Made by a program: the position numbers and the translations under genes
Shown: in pieces, positions 7,552 to 17,574 of the stretch
Numbering within the stretch: the stretch's first letter is position 1
Layout of the letters: each line of letters starts with the position of its first letter
The notes under the pieces: generated by a model
Databases searched by the model: none
The model's input: only the letters and a program-made list of their open reading frames with translations
What the model was told of the DNA's origin: nothing
Source of the DNA: a bacterium
GTDB taxonomy: Bacteria; Hinthialibacterota; Hinthialibacteria; H5-UNCL2
Length of the DNA stretch: 64,000 bases
NCBI GenBank assembly: GCA_015075175.1
Contig: JABTUV010000001.1
Span: 558,001-622,000 of the forward strand
Direction of reading: 5' to 3'

Positions 7552-8300
7552 TACAGACGAGCCGCATCGTCCTATTCGTTCTGGGCGCGAGCCTCGTGTT
7601 GGTGTGGGTCGCGCCGGCCGCTCCGACCGCGGGCGCGACCAAACCGGCGACGCCGGAGAAGCGCGTTTACGCCCTGGCCGACTTCTTCCAGTGGTTGTCC
7701 GGATTGCGGGGCAGCGACAACGTCCTCTCCATCGAGAAACCGCTGGGCGGCGGCAGCCGCGCGACGGTCACGCGCAAGGATGGCAAACTCGTCGAGTACG
7801 ACTATCGCAAGGGCGACAGTGTGATGCAGATCCGCGGGATGGAGTATGGGTTTGACCAGACGACGAACGAGGGTTGGTGCAAGGGATCGGTGCACATCAC
7901 CAGCGGCACGGCGTTTCTGCGGGCGGACGCGGTGAAGTATTACTTCAGTCTGGACGAAGTGCGTTTTGATGGAAGTGTCACAATAGGCAATAGTGAATAT
8001 GTCGTGTCAGGGGATCGAGGCGTGTACGACGTTGCGGCAGGGACGGTCGAAATTACGTCGAAGTCGCTGCAAGGTTGCCGTTGGGATTGGAAGGACGCAA
8101 ACACGGGCAAGACGACGACTTCAGGATACGCCAATCCGGTACGCGCGCGGCTACAAGACGGCGAGTTGGCGAACTTGGAGTTTGTGAACATCCGGGGAGC
8201 CGGGTCGTTGCCGGATGCGCGGGAGCGGTTGGTTCCCGGGGGGGCCGAGACGCGACCTGCGACGGGCGCGCGGCCGCCCCGGCGGGTTTTGACTGAGTAA
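7548..8300 (+). CDS. lptA: LptA/OstA-like periplasmic protein
   Basis: A 250-aa protein with a signal-type N-terminus (IVLFVLGASLVLVWVAPAA). The OstA-like beta pattern follows: DNVLSIEKPLGGGSRATVTR, DGKLVEYDYRKG, AFLRADAVKYYFSLDEVRFDG and YVVSGDRGVYDVAAGTVEI. LptA forms the periplasmic bridge that carries LPS to the outer membrane. The GTG start at 7548 overlaps the LptC stop (GTGA). The repeated 'colour then describe' strand pattern (SADAVKYYFSLDEVRFDG) is characteristic, though identity to model LptA is low. No lptB ATPase gene follows; the next gene is a giant secreted protein behind its own promoter. Confidence 0.66.
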   Translation: MIQTSRIVLFVLGASLVLVWVAPAAPTAGATKPATPEKRVYALADFFQWLSGLRGSDNVLSIEKPLGGGSRATVTRKDGKLVEYDYRKGDSVMQIRGMEYGFDQTTNEGWCKGSVHITSGTAFLRADAVKYYFSLDEVRFDGSVTIGNSEYVVSGDRGVYDVAAGTVEITSKSLQGCRWDWKDANTGKTTTSGYANPVRARLQDGELANLEFVNIRGAGSLPDARERLVPGGAETRPATGARPPRRVLTE

Positions 8301-8355
8301 GTGGGAAGTTGAGTTTTTAACGGCACTTGTGTGCATTTTTCGATCCAAAAAAGGA

Positions 8356-8384
8356 TTGACGCTGGGTAAGGCGGTTGATATATT
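8356..8384 (+). promoter_or_regulatory. sigma70-type promoter for the giant-protein cluster
   Basis: TTGACG (8356-8361) and TATATT (8379-8384) are 17 bases apart, a near-consensus promoter. Transcription would start near 8391, leaving about 210 bases of untranslated leader before the TTG start at 8600. I did not recognise a known riboswitch in the leader. The rest of 8301-8599 holds no convincing gene. Confidence 0.65.
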
Positions 8385-8599
8385 TCCTGAAGTTCATTAT
8401 ATGAGTGTGTGGGTGGGGCGGCGAGAGCGGCAGCAAGTTCTTCAAATCCCAGACGTTAGCGAGTGCTCGTGATCCCGCTGGGATGGTTTGTAGGTCTGGA
8501 CCAATCCGTCGGACACGCCTCCTCCGGCCCAAGGGCGCGGCGAGAGCGGGGGGAGTGCCTGTCCATTTCAGCGTGTCGGCGTCCGAAAGGAGAAGTGCG

Positions 8600-11500
8600 T
8601 TGAAGCGATTCCGAGAGACTTGGGGTGGAATGCGCGGGAGGTTGCGCGGCCTGGTCATCCTCGTCGGGATGGCGTGGGCGCTGGGGCCGGTGGGCGCGCA
8701 GCCGCTGGATCCCAACCAGCTGCCTGACTTGGGCGGGGCCACGATCCACACCGACATCGCCGGCCAGGCGCACGAATTGCCCGGCGCTCCCTTCTTCCCC
8801 CTCTTCAGTTTCACGCTGGAATCCAACCGCCAGGACGACTGGTCCGACCCGTTGCTGCTCGGGTTGGGGCTCAATATCCGCGAGTTTCCCGGGCCGCCGC
8901 CCAATCCGTCGGGCACGCCGCATATTCCCTTCGGCGCCTTTTCCGCCTTCGCTCTGGCGGTCGACAATCCCATCGCCGGAGTGCAGGGCGAGTTCGACAG
9001 CCAGGACACCATTATCGAGCGCCATTTCCTTCATTTCACCGTGCGCGACGAGGAAACCGGCGAGCTGGTACCCATCGAGAGTCGGCAGGATCAGGTGGGC
9101 TGGATGTTTCAGCCCATGGGCTCCATCGACGTGCAGATGGCGGGCAGCCGCATCGTGATCTGGGCGACGGATCCCAACGTCGGCCATCCCGAATTCCGCA
9201 ACGGTCCCAACGATCCCAACGAGCCGGGGACGTACGGGTTCGGCGTGTACCCGGCATGGGTCAATCACGCTTCGCTCTTGGACCCCATCGACGAGTTTTT
9301 TGATCCGCCCATCCCGATGGGCGGAGTCTTCTTCCCCATGGACGTGATTCCCACGGCGGAGGAGAATTTCAACCAGCCGCGGCGTTACTTCGTGCTCCTG
9401 GCGCTGACCGAGCTCATGCCGGACAATGCGCAGGTGCAAGTGCGGCTGACCAACATCGACGTGCTGCCGTCGCTGAATCCGGTGGATGACGCCAGCGGGG
9501 CGAACGGCGGGCCGTTCATTTTCCCGCTGCGGTTCACGCCCGCGCAGTTGGAGACGGCGGCGGCCGTTCTGACCAACCAGGGCGGGCACTTCAGCGTCGT
9601 GTCCAACCTCGGGGACACTTTCTATCCGGGCGAAACCATGAACACCAGCGGGATTCCGCGGTTCTTCAACGCAGCGACCGGCCAGCCGGGGAATCTTCTG
9701 CCCGACAGCGGTCCCGGTTACTACCCTCCGTTTACGATTCCACTGAGCGACAGCGCCCATCGCCATCAACGCATTATCATCGGCCCGCACCAAACACCCA
9801 TTCTGCACAGCCAGGAGACGGTACTGCAGATCCTGGCTCTGGACCTGGCGGCCAACCAGGTGGTCGGGAATCCGGTGCTGTTCGGGGGTTTCGGCCTCTT
9901 GTTCACGCGGGTGGGAGAATATCGGGAAATCCTGGGGGACGGCATCGACAACGACGGCGACGCCTGGATGCTGCAGCACAACGGGTTGGACGACAACCTG
10001 GACGGGGAGGACAACGACGGCAATCCGGCCACGCCGAACTGGGCCGATGGCATCGACAACGACGGCGACGGGCTGACCGACGAGGGCATCGACGATCCGA
10101 TGGAGGGCGTCGACGAGACGTTCCGGCTGACCATGCGCGGTTTTAACGGCATCGATGACTCCCCGTTGGATGAGGAGGGCAACTATCAGGCGGAGTTGGC
10201 GCCTACTCCCTTCGGTCCGCTGCCGATCAAGGACGGCATCGACAACGATGGGGACGGGCTGATCGACGAGGGCATCGACGAGCTGGAGGAGGCCATCGGC
10301 CTGGATCCGGTGCAATTGGCGGGGCGCAACGACGACAAGGATTTTCGCACCCTGGATGGACTGGGCATTCGGGAGGTGCCGTTCCTCTTCGAAAACGGCA
10401 TTGACGACGACCTGACCGGGTTGACCGACGAGGCCGCGGAGGGGACCGGTCCGAACGTAGCCATCCTGCGCTACCAGGCGAACATTTTTTACAATCCGGA
10501 CGGCAGCGACCACTTCTACTCCGACAAGGCGCTGACGGGCGAGTCGATCGTTGATTATGTCAGCCGCACCTTCATCATCCCCATCGAGCGCGGCGAGCAT
10601 CCGGACTATCCCGGTTTTGTCCGCTGGGCGACCGGTCCCAACAACCGGCTGATCGCCGTGACGATGATGGGGGATTTGCCGGTACTCTATCCGTACCAGA
10701 TCGTCGGCTTCGACAACGATTACGACAATCTCTATGATGAGGACCCGCGGGACGGGATGGACAACGACGGGGACGGGTTGATCGACGAGGACGTGACCTG
10801 GTGTCCGCTGATCCCGGCCATCGACGAGGAGGTCTTGGACTACTTCGTGGACGGCTTCACGGTGTTCGGGGACAACCGGGTGGGCGTCTATGACGAGGGC
10901 GCGGACGAGTATTATATCGACTTCAACATGAACGGTGTGTTCGACCAGGGCATCGGGGACGGGGACGGGGTCTTCCTGTCCGAGTATCGCGGCGGCGGGC
11001 GGGGATTTCCGTCGCTGCGCAACGGAGAGAGCTATTTCCAACTGGGCTTCGTCTATCCCCTGGACAACGACGGGGACGGGGAGGACAACGATAACGATCC
11101 GTCCACGCCGCCCATCGCCAACGGGTTGGACGACGACGGAGACGGCTTCACGGACGAGGGCTTTAACGAAGACGTGCATGATTCGCGCTCGGATGCGCCG
11201 GTGTTCCTGAACTTCGACGGCAGCGTGCCGGCAATCCAGGTGTTTCAGGATAACAAGACGGCGGGGCTGATCGGCCAGTTGGACGCCGCGGACGCGCGCA
11301 TGGAGGTCGGCGCCGCGCCGGATCCGTTCAATCCCCAGTATATCGTGGTCTCCATGCAGGGTGTTCAGGAGCTCCTGACGCTGCCGGCGGTGGACGACTT
11401 CGCGTGGGATTATTTCGTCACTCTGTGGCTGGACAGCGACGACAACGCGAGCGAGAGCACGCAAGACCTGTTCGGCAACTACGGGGCGCGGTACGGCGAC

Positions 11501-14500
11501 GACTGGATGATTCGAGTCACCGGCGGGGACGTGGGCTTGACCGCCAAGTGGGCGCAGTTCAACTACAGCGTGGGACCGATCGACTCGTTCAACAACGCCC
11601 TGTCGCCGGACTTCTACGTGGATTACAGCCAGGAGCCGGTTCCGCAGTCGCCGGACGGGTATCCGGCAGGGCGTCTGCCGTTCCAGCAGATCAGCCGGCG
11701 GCAGATCGCGCGCATGGTGCTCGAGGACATGGAGGGCCGGGGCATCCTGGACCATCCCTCCTCGCCGCTGGGCGGGGCTCTGGTTGCGGTGATTCTGGAG
11801 AACGCCTTCCGCACGCCGCCCGAGCCCATCTATCAATTCCTGGCGGCGGACCTGGCGCACTCCAGCAGCAACGTGACGGGACCGCCCGACGCCTTCCCGG
11901 AGCGGGAGTTTCCGCTCATGTTCACCAAGGAGGGCTTCCCACTGGTCGAGCCGGACGGCACGTCGGTGAAGCCGATCATCGGCATCAATGTGACCGACGC
12001 TTCCGCCAGCGAGGGGTTTCTGGCGATGGAGACCATCGACCAGGTGCGGGTGAACTTCGTGAACGCGCCGCAAGCGTTCGGACGGTCGCGGTTCGAGCCG
12101 ATGGACCTGAACCCGCTGCGGCCCGCGGAGCAGGGCGACGGGCTTCCGCCGCCGGGCGTGGCGCTGTACATGGACCGCTGGCCGGCGCCGGGCGGCAACG
12201 CGGACGACGATGGGGACGGCGAGGACAACGACAACAACGTCAACACGCCGGCGATCGCAGACGGCATCGACAACGACGGCGACGGCCTGACCGACGAGGG
12301 CATCAACGAGGACGACATCGACTTCATCGACAACGACGGCGACGGCTTGACCGACGAGGACCCTCCGTTTCGCAACATCGTGCACGGGACGTTCGATCCG
12401 GGCGACGTGCTGGTACCGATCAACTTGTCCGCTTCCAACTGGAACCCCGATCCCAACGATCCGGTCGTGCGGGGCGGCGGCCATTACGTGATCCTGACGC
12501 CGCGCTACGGGCTGCCCATTCCTCCCAACGACACGGACCTGGACAACTTCGGTTACGACTTCTTCGTCACCGTGACGGCCAACCCGCGGATGGACAACTA
12601 CGACGCCTTTATCGCGTACATTCGTCCGGGCGACATTCTCTGTTCGGACGGGCGGAACCTTCCGGGGGCGCAGGTGCAGACGACGCCGGTAAAGGCGGCG
12701 CCGCCCAGCATCATCGAGCCGGCGGGTCTCTCCAACATTCTCACGCGCAACAGCCGCTCGATTCCCGTGTTGGGCATCAACACGCACGACAGCAACGACA
12801 TGTTCGATCCGCGCTTTGTTTACGATCTGGCCATGGGGCAGCCGGCGCCGCAGCGGCTGGCGGGATTCTGGCTGGTATTCCACGAGGAGCAGGATCCGGA
12901 ATCCAATCGCCCTTTGCGTTTCTTCACCCCCAGCGATCTGGCGCCGCTGCAGAATCTCCTGGTCCCCTCGCCCAATACCGGCCGGTTGATGTCGATGTCC
13001 GGCCTGGCCATCTATCGGGACGAACCGGGCAGCGACACCAACGGCGGTTTCGACGATCCCGACGATCCCGACGTGAACGTGCCGGACACGCCGGTGCTGT
13101 TGTCGGGCGAAGAGGCGTTCGGATTGCTGCAAGGCCGGCCGGGAGCGGTGCAGGTCTGGCTGGATCCGCCCCTTTACCAGGGGCGAAAGGACGTCAGTCC
13201 CATCGATCCCAATGATCCCGATCCCTATGAGCCGCTTCCGCCCGACGATCTGGGCGAGAACGCCGGCGCGGACTTTTTCGTCGTCCTGCGCACCAGCAAC
13301 ACCATCGCCCAGGGCGATGCGTTTTACGTGAGCCTGACCAATCCGGTGGCCTCCCAGTCCTCGACGGCGCCGGGATTCATATCCATGGCGCTCGTCTACT
13401 ATCCGCTTTATCGATATCACATGCTGAATCCGGGCGCTTCCCTGCTTGACCGATGGGATGTCAGCACCCAAACGGGGCGGTCCAGTCAGCTGGTGAATAC
13501 GCAGCCGTTCGACGCGGCGCCGACGCTGGTGTTCGAGCAGCCCAAGTTCATCCCCAACCAGACGGTTCCCACCAAGATTTCGACCAGTTACACGCTGGCG
13601 TGGACGGACAGCGATACCGAGCTGGACAACGACGGGGACGCCAGCACGTTCCCGCTGGTGAATCTGTACTACGCGCCCGCGGACGATCTGTCGGCGCGGG
13701 TGTTGATCAACACGGCGGGACCCATCAACGGCAGCCTGGACGGGCTTGACGACCAGTACGTCTGGGACATCCGGCGCGTGACGCCGGGCGTGTACCGGGT
13801 TCTGGGTACCATCGACGATCGGGCCAATCCGGTCGTGCTGGCGCTGGGCGGGCTGGTGGAAGTGGTGAACGTGCCGCCGGACATCACGTTGACGGCGCCG
13901 GTGGGAGAGAACTCGGTCGCGGGCGGGGTGGTGCAGGTGCGGTGGACGGACGCGGATCCGGAGAACAACGCGCAGATCACGCTGTACATCGTGCCGGCCA
14001 CGGGGAGCGCGACGGGGGCGACCGACGGCATCCTGTTGGCGACGGGAATTTCCGAGGATCCGGACGGCGCCGGCGATGTGTACGACGTGGACCTGGATCC
14101 CCTGCTGGCGTCGGGCGTGATCGAGCGCGGGATGACCTATTTCTTCCTGGGGTCCATTGACGACGGCGTCATGGGGCCGCAGCGGCCCAAGTTTTCGCGC
14201 AGTCCGGGGACGATCACGATCAAGGACGTACCGACGGTGCGCATCGTCAATCCCGGCACGCCTGCCTTGCAGGACCTCCTGCTCTATTACGACGTGACCT
14301 GGACGGATCGCGTTCCCGCGGGCCGCGGGGCGACGCTGGAACTCTTCTATTCGACCAGCAACTTCGGCTACGACAACAACGTGGCGGTGACCACGCCGAT
14401 CGTGTTGCCGGCGCAGAACCGGATCGTGCAGATCGTCGACGTGCAGGATCGCTTGAACAAGTCGTATCGCTGGCAGGTGTCGGACGGGGCGCAGCTGTTC

Positions 14501-16882
14501 CCCAACCGGCCGGCGCCGGGCGACTATTACATCTTCGGGCGGATTACGGACAATCTTGGGAATTTTACCGGTAACTTCAGCGCCGGGCGGCTGCGCATTA
14601 CCGACCACGCCCCTCAGGTATTCAGCCTGACGCAAGGGCCGGAGTACGCCTTGGAGTCGTTCACGATCCGGTGGGCGGGGATTTCCAACGATCCGGGCGC
14701 CAAGCTGGCTCTCTATTACGACGACGATGAAAGCGGCTTCAACGGTCGGCTGATCGCGCGGGTGGACTTGGGGAGCGCCTCCTATGCCTGGTCGTTGTAT
14801 CGCAACGGCGACGCGACCCAACGCAACGTGCCGGTGGGAAGTTATTTTCTCCACTACGAGGTCGAGGATCGCATCACCAATGCGGGCGGGCGGTATCGCT
14901 TTTACAGTCCGAACGTGGTGAGTGCGGGCGTGCCGGCGGTGGAGGGGCCGAAGGTGCTGTTATCCGACGGACAGGCGCTGGATCCGGCGTTGCCGGAGAC
15001 GTTTGCGGCCGGCAAGAGCCTCCTGGAGGGGTTGGTGTCGGGGACCCCGCGGGCGGTGCGCGCGGTAGGTTCGGACCGCGAGCATCCGGGGCTGTACGTG
15101 CTGGATGAGGACGGGGCGATTTACGCCATCGGGGAGGCTCCGCCGCTGGTGGGGCCGGATTTGTCGGGCGCGGCGGCGGTTGACTTGGAAAAGTCGCCGG
15201 CGGGCGGCTATTACGTGCTGGACCGCAACGGCGGGGTGCATGCGGTGGGGGGTGCGTCGAACCTGGGCAGCCTGTACCTTTCCGGCGGAACCGCGCGCGA
15301 TCTCGAGCTGACGCTCGACGGCAAGGGCGCCTACGTGCTGGAGAGCACGGGGCGCATCCATCGGCTGGTCAAGACCACGCTGGGCTACTCGTTCAACCTG
15401 GGTGCGCAGATTGCGCGCGATCTCAGGCTGGCGCCTGACGGCAACGGCGTCTACGTGTTGGACGGCTACGGCGGGGTGCACGTGGCGGGCAGCGCCCGCC
15501 GTTTCCCCGGCCCGGTGTTCGGCAGCGACATCGCGACCGACCTGTGGGTGGATCCGTCGGGCAGCAGGTATTACATTCTGGACAAGTTCGGGGCATTCAT
15601 ACCTGCGGGCGCATTTCGCAGTTGCCCAGCCTACGGCTGTCGCAGCCGATGGCGCGCGACCTCTTCGCCGCGGAGATCGGCGATCTGGGCTTGTTCTGGA
15701 CGCGCAAGTTCGCCGTCACCGTCGATGTGGACGCGCCCGCTGATCCGCAACCCGGACACGGACGGCGATTGGGTGGTGTGGGTGACTTCCGCGCCGGGCC
15801 GTCCGACCGGCGCCGACATCAGTTACGCGCGCATCAGCGACGGGGCGGCCAGTACCGTTTCCGTCGTCGGAGACCAGACGGATCCCGCCATCGACGGCGG
15901 CGTTTTGGTTTACACCAGCCGCGAGGGGCTGGACGACGATATCGTGATGGTTCCCGATCTGACGAGTCCGAACGTGCGCCACAACCTGTCGCGCAACTTC
16001 AGCGTGCCGGGCGGCACGAAGGGTTCGGACAACCAGCGCCAACCGGACGTGGCGGTGCGGCGGTTGACGACCGGCAGCGGGACTTACGCGCTGGGGGCGG
16101 TGGTCTGGTCGGCGTATGATTCGACCAACCGCGAGTGGGACGTGTATCTGCAACTGATCGCGCGCGACGGGGGGGGGCGCTTTGCGCCCGTGCCCGGCGC
16201 CATCTTGGAGATTTCCGCGGGAACCAACAACTCCGATCAGCGCGATCCCACCGTGGCCATCACGGACCTCTCGGAGGATCACGCGACGGTGATGGTCGTA
16301 TATTCGGACAATCGCAACGGCGATCTGGACCTCGTGTACGCGCTGGTGCAGGTGAAGGGTTCGGACCTGTCGACTTACCAGATCGAGGGCGGGGTGCTGG
16401 TGCAGGACCTGGTGCGGCGGGTGGGAGCGCAAGTGGATCCGCGCGTGGCGGCGGGGCAGGTGATCTTCACCGACGAGGCGGCGGGCGGGGATATCTACGC
16501 CATCCGCATGAACCTGGCCGATCCGCGGCATCCGACGCCGGCGGGGGCGGAGATCGCCGTGGCCACGTCGGCGCCGAGGCAGTTCGCGGGGCGGGTGGCG
16601 GAGGGCGACGTGATGGCCTGGATCGACCGCTACAACAGCTTCTTCGACGTGGTCGCGGGCGATCCTCGCATCGCCGTGTTCGATCGGCTGTTCCCCGGCA
16701 TGGTGCGTCCGCAGACGCTGGGGCTGGTCTCGCCGCTGAATGGTTTTGCGGAAGTGTACAGTCTGGAGTACGGCGACAAGCCGGCGGATGCGACCAAGTG
16801 GCTGGTGTGGTCGGAGCGGCGGGAGGGTCGCCGCCGCGTGGTCCTGTACGAGCAGTCGGTGCGGCCCGCCTCGGCGGAGTAG
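8600..16882 (+). CDS. Giant secreted protein A: D-rich repeats, shared modules, propeller and TolB-like C-terminus
   Basis: About 2,760 aa. The TTG at 8600 is chosen because AAGGAG lies seven bases upstream; it gives a signal peptide ending near residue 33 (VGMAWALGPVGA). Residues about 450-860 and 1200-1250 carry thrombospondin-3-like calcium-binding repeats (GIDNDGDGLTDEG). Two copies of the module shared with giants B and C start near 11960 and 12765 (IIGINVTD, VLGINTHD, ending in ADFFVVLRTSN). Ig-like segments (ITLTAPVGEN, VQVRWTDADPEN) cover 13870-14640. Five short propeller motifs such as YYVLDRNGGVHAVG lie at 15080-15600, and a TolB-like region (GGVLVYTSREGLDDD) runs to the end. Between about 15605 and 15735 the natural frame appears shifted by two compensating indels. 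No protease domain was recognised. It is the first gene of the secreted cluster. Confidence 0.85.
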   Translation: MKRFRETWGGMRGRLRGLVILVGMAWALGPVGAQPLDPNQLPDLGGATIHTDIAGQAHELPGAPFFPLFSFTLESNRQDDWSDPLLLGLGLNIREFPGPPPNPSGTPHIPFGAFSAFALAVDNPIAGVQGEFDSQDTIIERHFLHFTVRDEETGELVPIESRQDQVGWMFQPMGSIDVQMAGSRIVIWATDPNVGHPEFRNGPNDPNEPGTYGFGVYPAWVNHASLLDPIDEFFDPPIPMGGVFFPMDVIPTAEENFNQPRRYFVLLALTELMPDNAQVQVRLTNIDVLPSLNPVDDASGANGGPFIFPLRFTPAQLETAAAVLTNQGGHFSVVSNLGDTFYPGETMNTSGIPRFFNAATGQPGNLLPDSGPGYYPPFTIPLSDSAHRHQRIIIGPHQTPILHSQETVLQILALDLAANQVVGNPVLFGGFGLLFTRVGEYREILGDGIDNDGDAWMLQHNGLDDNLDGEDNDGNPATPNWADGIDNDGDGLTDEGIDDPMEGVDETFRLTMRGFNGIDDSPLDEEGNYQAELAPTPFGPLPIKDGIDNDGDGLIDEGIDELEEAIGLDPVQLAGRNDDKDFRTLDGLGIREVPFLFENGIDDDLTGLTDEAAEGTGPNVAILRYQANIFYNPDGSDHFYSDKALTGESIVDYVSRTFIIPIERGEHPDYPGFVRWATGPNNRLIAVTMMGDLPVLYPYQIVGFDNDYDNLYDEDPRDGMDNDGDGLIDEDVTWCPLIPAIDEEVLDYFVDGFTVFGDNRVGVYDEGADEYYIDFNMNGVFDQGIGDGDGVFLSEYRGGGRGFPSLRNGESYFQLGFVYPLDNDGDGEDNDNDPSTPPIANGLDDDGDGFTDEGFNEDVHDSRSDAPVFLNFDGSVPAIQVFQDNKTAGLIGQLDAADARMEVGAAPDPFNPQYIVVSMQGVQELLTLPAVDDFAWDYFVTLWLDSDDNASESTQDLFGNYGARYGDDWMIRVTGGDVGLTAKWAQFNYSVGPIDSFNNALSPDFYVDYSQEPVPQSPDGYPAGRLPFQQISRRQIARMVLEDMEGRGILDHPSSPLGGALVAVILENAFRTPPEPIYQFLAADLAHSSSNVTGPPDAFPEREFPLMFTKEGFPLVEPDGTSVKPIIGINVTDASASEGFLAMETIDQVRVNFVNAPQAFGRSRFEPMDLNPLRPAEQGDGLPPPGVALYMDRWPAPGGNADDDGDGEDNDNNVNTPAIADGIDNDGDGLTDEGINEDDIDFIDNDGDGLTDEDPPFRNIVHGTFDPGDVLVPINLSASNWNPDPNDPVVRGGGHYVILTPRYGLPIPPNDTDLDNFGYDFFVTVTANPRMDNYDAFIAYIRPGDILCSDGRNLPGAQVQTTPVKAAPPSIIEPAGLSNILTRNSRSIPVLGINTHDSNDMFDPRFVYDLAMGQPAPQRLAGFWLVFHEEQDPESNRPLRFFTPSDLAPLQNLLVPSPNTGRLMSMSGLAIYRDEPGSDTNGGFDDPDDPDVNVPDTPVLLSGEEAFGLLQGRPGAVQVWLDPPLYQGRKDVSPIDPNDPDPYEPLPPDDLGENAGADFFVVLRTSNTIAQGDAFYVSLTNPVASQSSTAPGFISMALVYYPLYRYHMLNPGASLLDRWDVSTQTGRSSQLVNTQPFDAAPTLVFEQPKFIPNQTVPTKISTSYTLAWTDSDTELDNDGDASTFPLVNLYYAPADDLSARVLINTAGPINGSLDGLDDQYVWDIRRVTPGVYRVLGTIDDRANPVVLALGGLVEVVNVPPDITLTAPVGENSVAGGVVQVRWTDADPENNAQITLYIVPATGSATGATDGILLATGISEDPDGAGDVYDVDLDPLLASGVIERGMTYFFLGSIDDGVMGPQRPKFSRSPGTITIKDVPTVRIVNPGTPALQDLLLYYDVTWTDRVPAGRGATLELFYSTSNFGYDNNVAVTTPIVLPAQNRIVQIVDVQDRLNKSYRWQVSDGAQLFPNRPAPGDYYIFGRITDNLGNFTGNFSAGRLRITDHAPQVFSLTQGPEYALESFTIRWAGISNDPGAKLALYYDDDESGFNGRLIARVDLGSASYAWSLYRNGDATQRNVPVGSYFLHYEVEDRITNAGGRYRFYSPNVVSAGVPAVEGPKVLLSDGQALDPALPETFAAGKSLLEGLVSGTPRAVRAVGSDREHPGLYVLDEDGAIYAIGEAPPLVGPDLSGAAAVDLEKSPAGGYYVLDRNGGVHAVGGASNLGSLYLSGGTARDLELTLDGKGAYVLESTGRIHRLVKTTLGYSFNLGAQIARDLRLAPDGNGVYVLDGYGGVHVAGSARRFPGPVFGSDIATDLWVDPSGSRYYILDKFGAFIPAGAFRSCPAYGCRSRWRATSSPRRSAIWACSGRASSPSPSMWTRPLIRNPDTDGDWVVWVTSAPGRPTGADISYARISDGAASTVSVVGDQTDPAIDGGVLVYTSREGLDDDIVMVPDLTSPNVRHNLSRNFSVPGGTKGSDNQRQPDVAVRRLTTGSGTYALGAVVWSAYDSTNREWDVYLQLIARDGGGRFAPVPGAILEISAGTNNSDQRDPTVAITDLSEDHATVMVVYSDNRNGDLDLVYALVQVKGSDLSTYQIEGGVLVQDLVRRVGAQVDPRVAAGQVIFTDEAAGGDIYAIRMNLADPRHPTPAGAEIAVATSAPRQFAGRVAEGDVMAWIDRYNSFFDVVAGDPRIAVFDRLFPGMVRPQTLGLVSPLNGFAEVYSLEYGDKPADATKWLVWSERREGRRRVVLYEQSVRPASAE

Positions 16883-16917
16883 GCGACGGTCCGCTTTTCA
16901 TGGAAGGAGTGAACTCG

Positions 16918-17574
16918 ATGATGTTGGCAAGACGCTTGCGCCAGGCTCTCGTGCCGGCGGTTCTCCTGGCGGCCGCTCCCCTGGTTTCCGCCACCCTCTA
17001 CAAGGAGGCCATCACGTACAACTCCCAGGTTCGCTGGTCGTCGTCGGTGTTTCCCGCCAAGGTGATCAGCAAGGAGTGTTTTCGGCATCCGCAACACGGC
17101 TACGTGATGACGCGGGTGGTCATCGAGTGCATCGAGGTGGGCGTGAAGGGGGACCTGGGCGATACCGTGGGCAAGCGGACGACCTTCAACCTCTTGGGCG
17201 GGACCAAGGACGGCGTGACCACGGCGGTCGCGGACAGTCCCTTCCTGGCGGTGGGGGACCGTGCGGTCTTCTTTCTTCAGAAAACGCAGGAGGGGACGAT
17301 CTTTCTCCCCTTCCTGGGGCATTCGGTGGTGCGCATCGAACAGGACGCGACGACCGGGCAGGACATGGTGGAAGTGAACTGGCCGGTCACGACCTACGGC
17401 AAGGCGACGGTGGGAGACTTGGAGAAGAACGCCCGGATCACGCGCAAGAGCCTGGCCAGCTTTCTGGAGGACGTGAAAGAGGTTGTGCGCCTGGAAGAGG
17501 AACGGGCCAAGGAGAAGGCGGAGCTTGAGCGGCGGCTCCAGGAGCAACAGCAAAAGGACGACAGCGGCCGATGA
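16918..17574 (+). CDS. Small secreted protein S1, partner of matrixin giant B
   Basis: A 218-aa protein with a signal peptide (RLRQALVPAVLLAAAPLVSA) starting at an ATG eight bases after AGGAG. The mature part is beta-rich: FPAKVISKEC, YVMTRVVIECIEVGVKGD, then FNLLGGTKDG and VGDRAVFFL. The C-terminus is a charged, probably coiled-coil helix (EEERAKEKAELERRLQEQQQ). The protein at 25813-26481 has the same order of elements: an exported beta domain, a conserved LGG turn and a 'VGDxxxFFL' strand. Its function is unknown. Its stop overlaps the start of the matrixin protein (ATGA), so the two are probably translated together. A role in folding, inhibiting or delivering the protease is inference. Confidence 0.75.
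   Translation: MMLARRLRQALVPAVLLAAAPLVSATLYKEAITYNSQVRWSSSVFPAKVISKECFRHPQHGYVMTRVVIECIEVGVKGDLGDTVGKRTTFNLLGGTKDGVTTAVADSPFLAVGDRAVFFLQKTQEGTIFLPFLGHSVVRIEQDATTGQDMVEVNWPVTTYGKATVGDLEKNARITRKSLASFLEDVKEVVRLEEERAKEKAELERRLQEQQQKDDSGR

Noticed and set aside
9940-12360. A tandem DNA repeat or CRISPR array in the GACAACGACGG-rich stretches
   Set aside because: The repeats are in frame and encode calcium-binding IDNDGDG units with irregular spacing. There are no unique spacers of equal length.
8456-14854. A 2,132-codon open frame on the minus strand opposite giant A
   Set aside because: It is a shadow frame. Its composition is dominated by V, R, Q and H, with no domains, while the plus strand has a signal peptide, ordered repeats and a ribosome-binding site. 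Biased codon use on the plus strand removes stops from the opposite frame.
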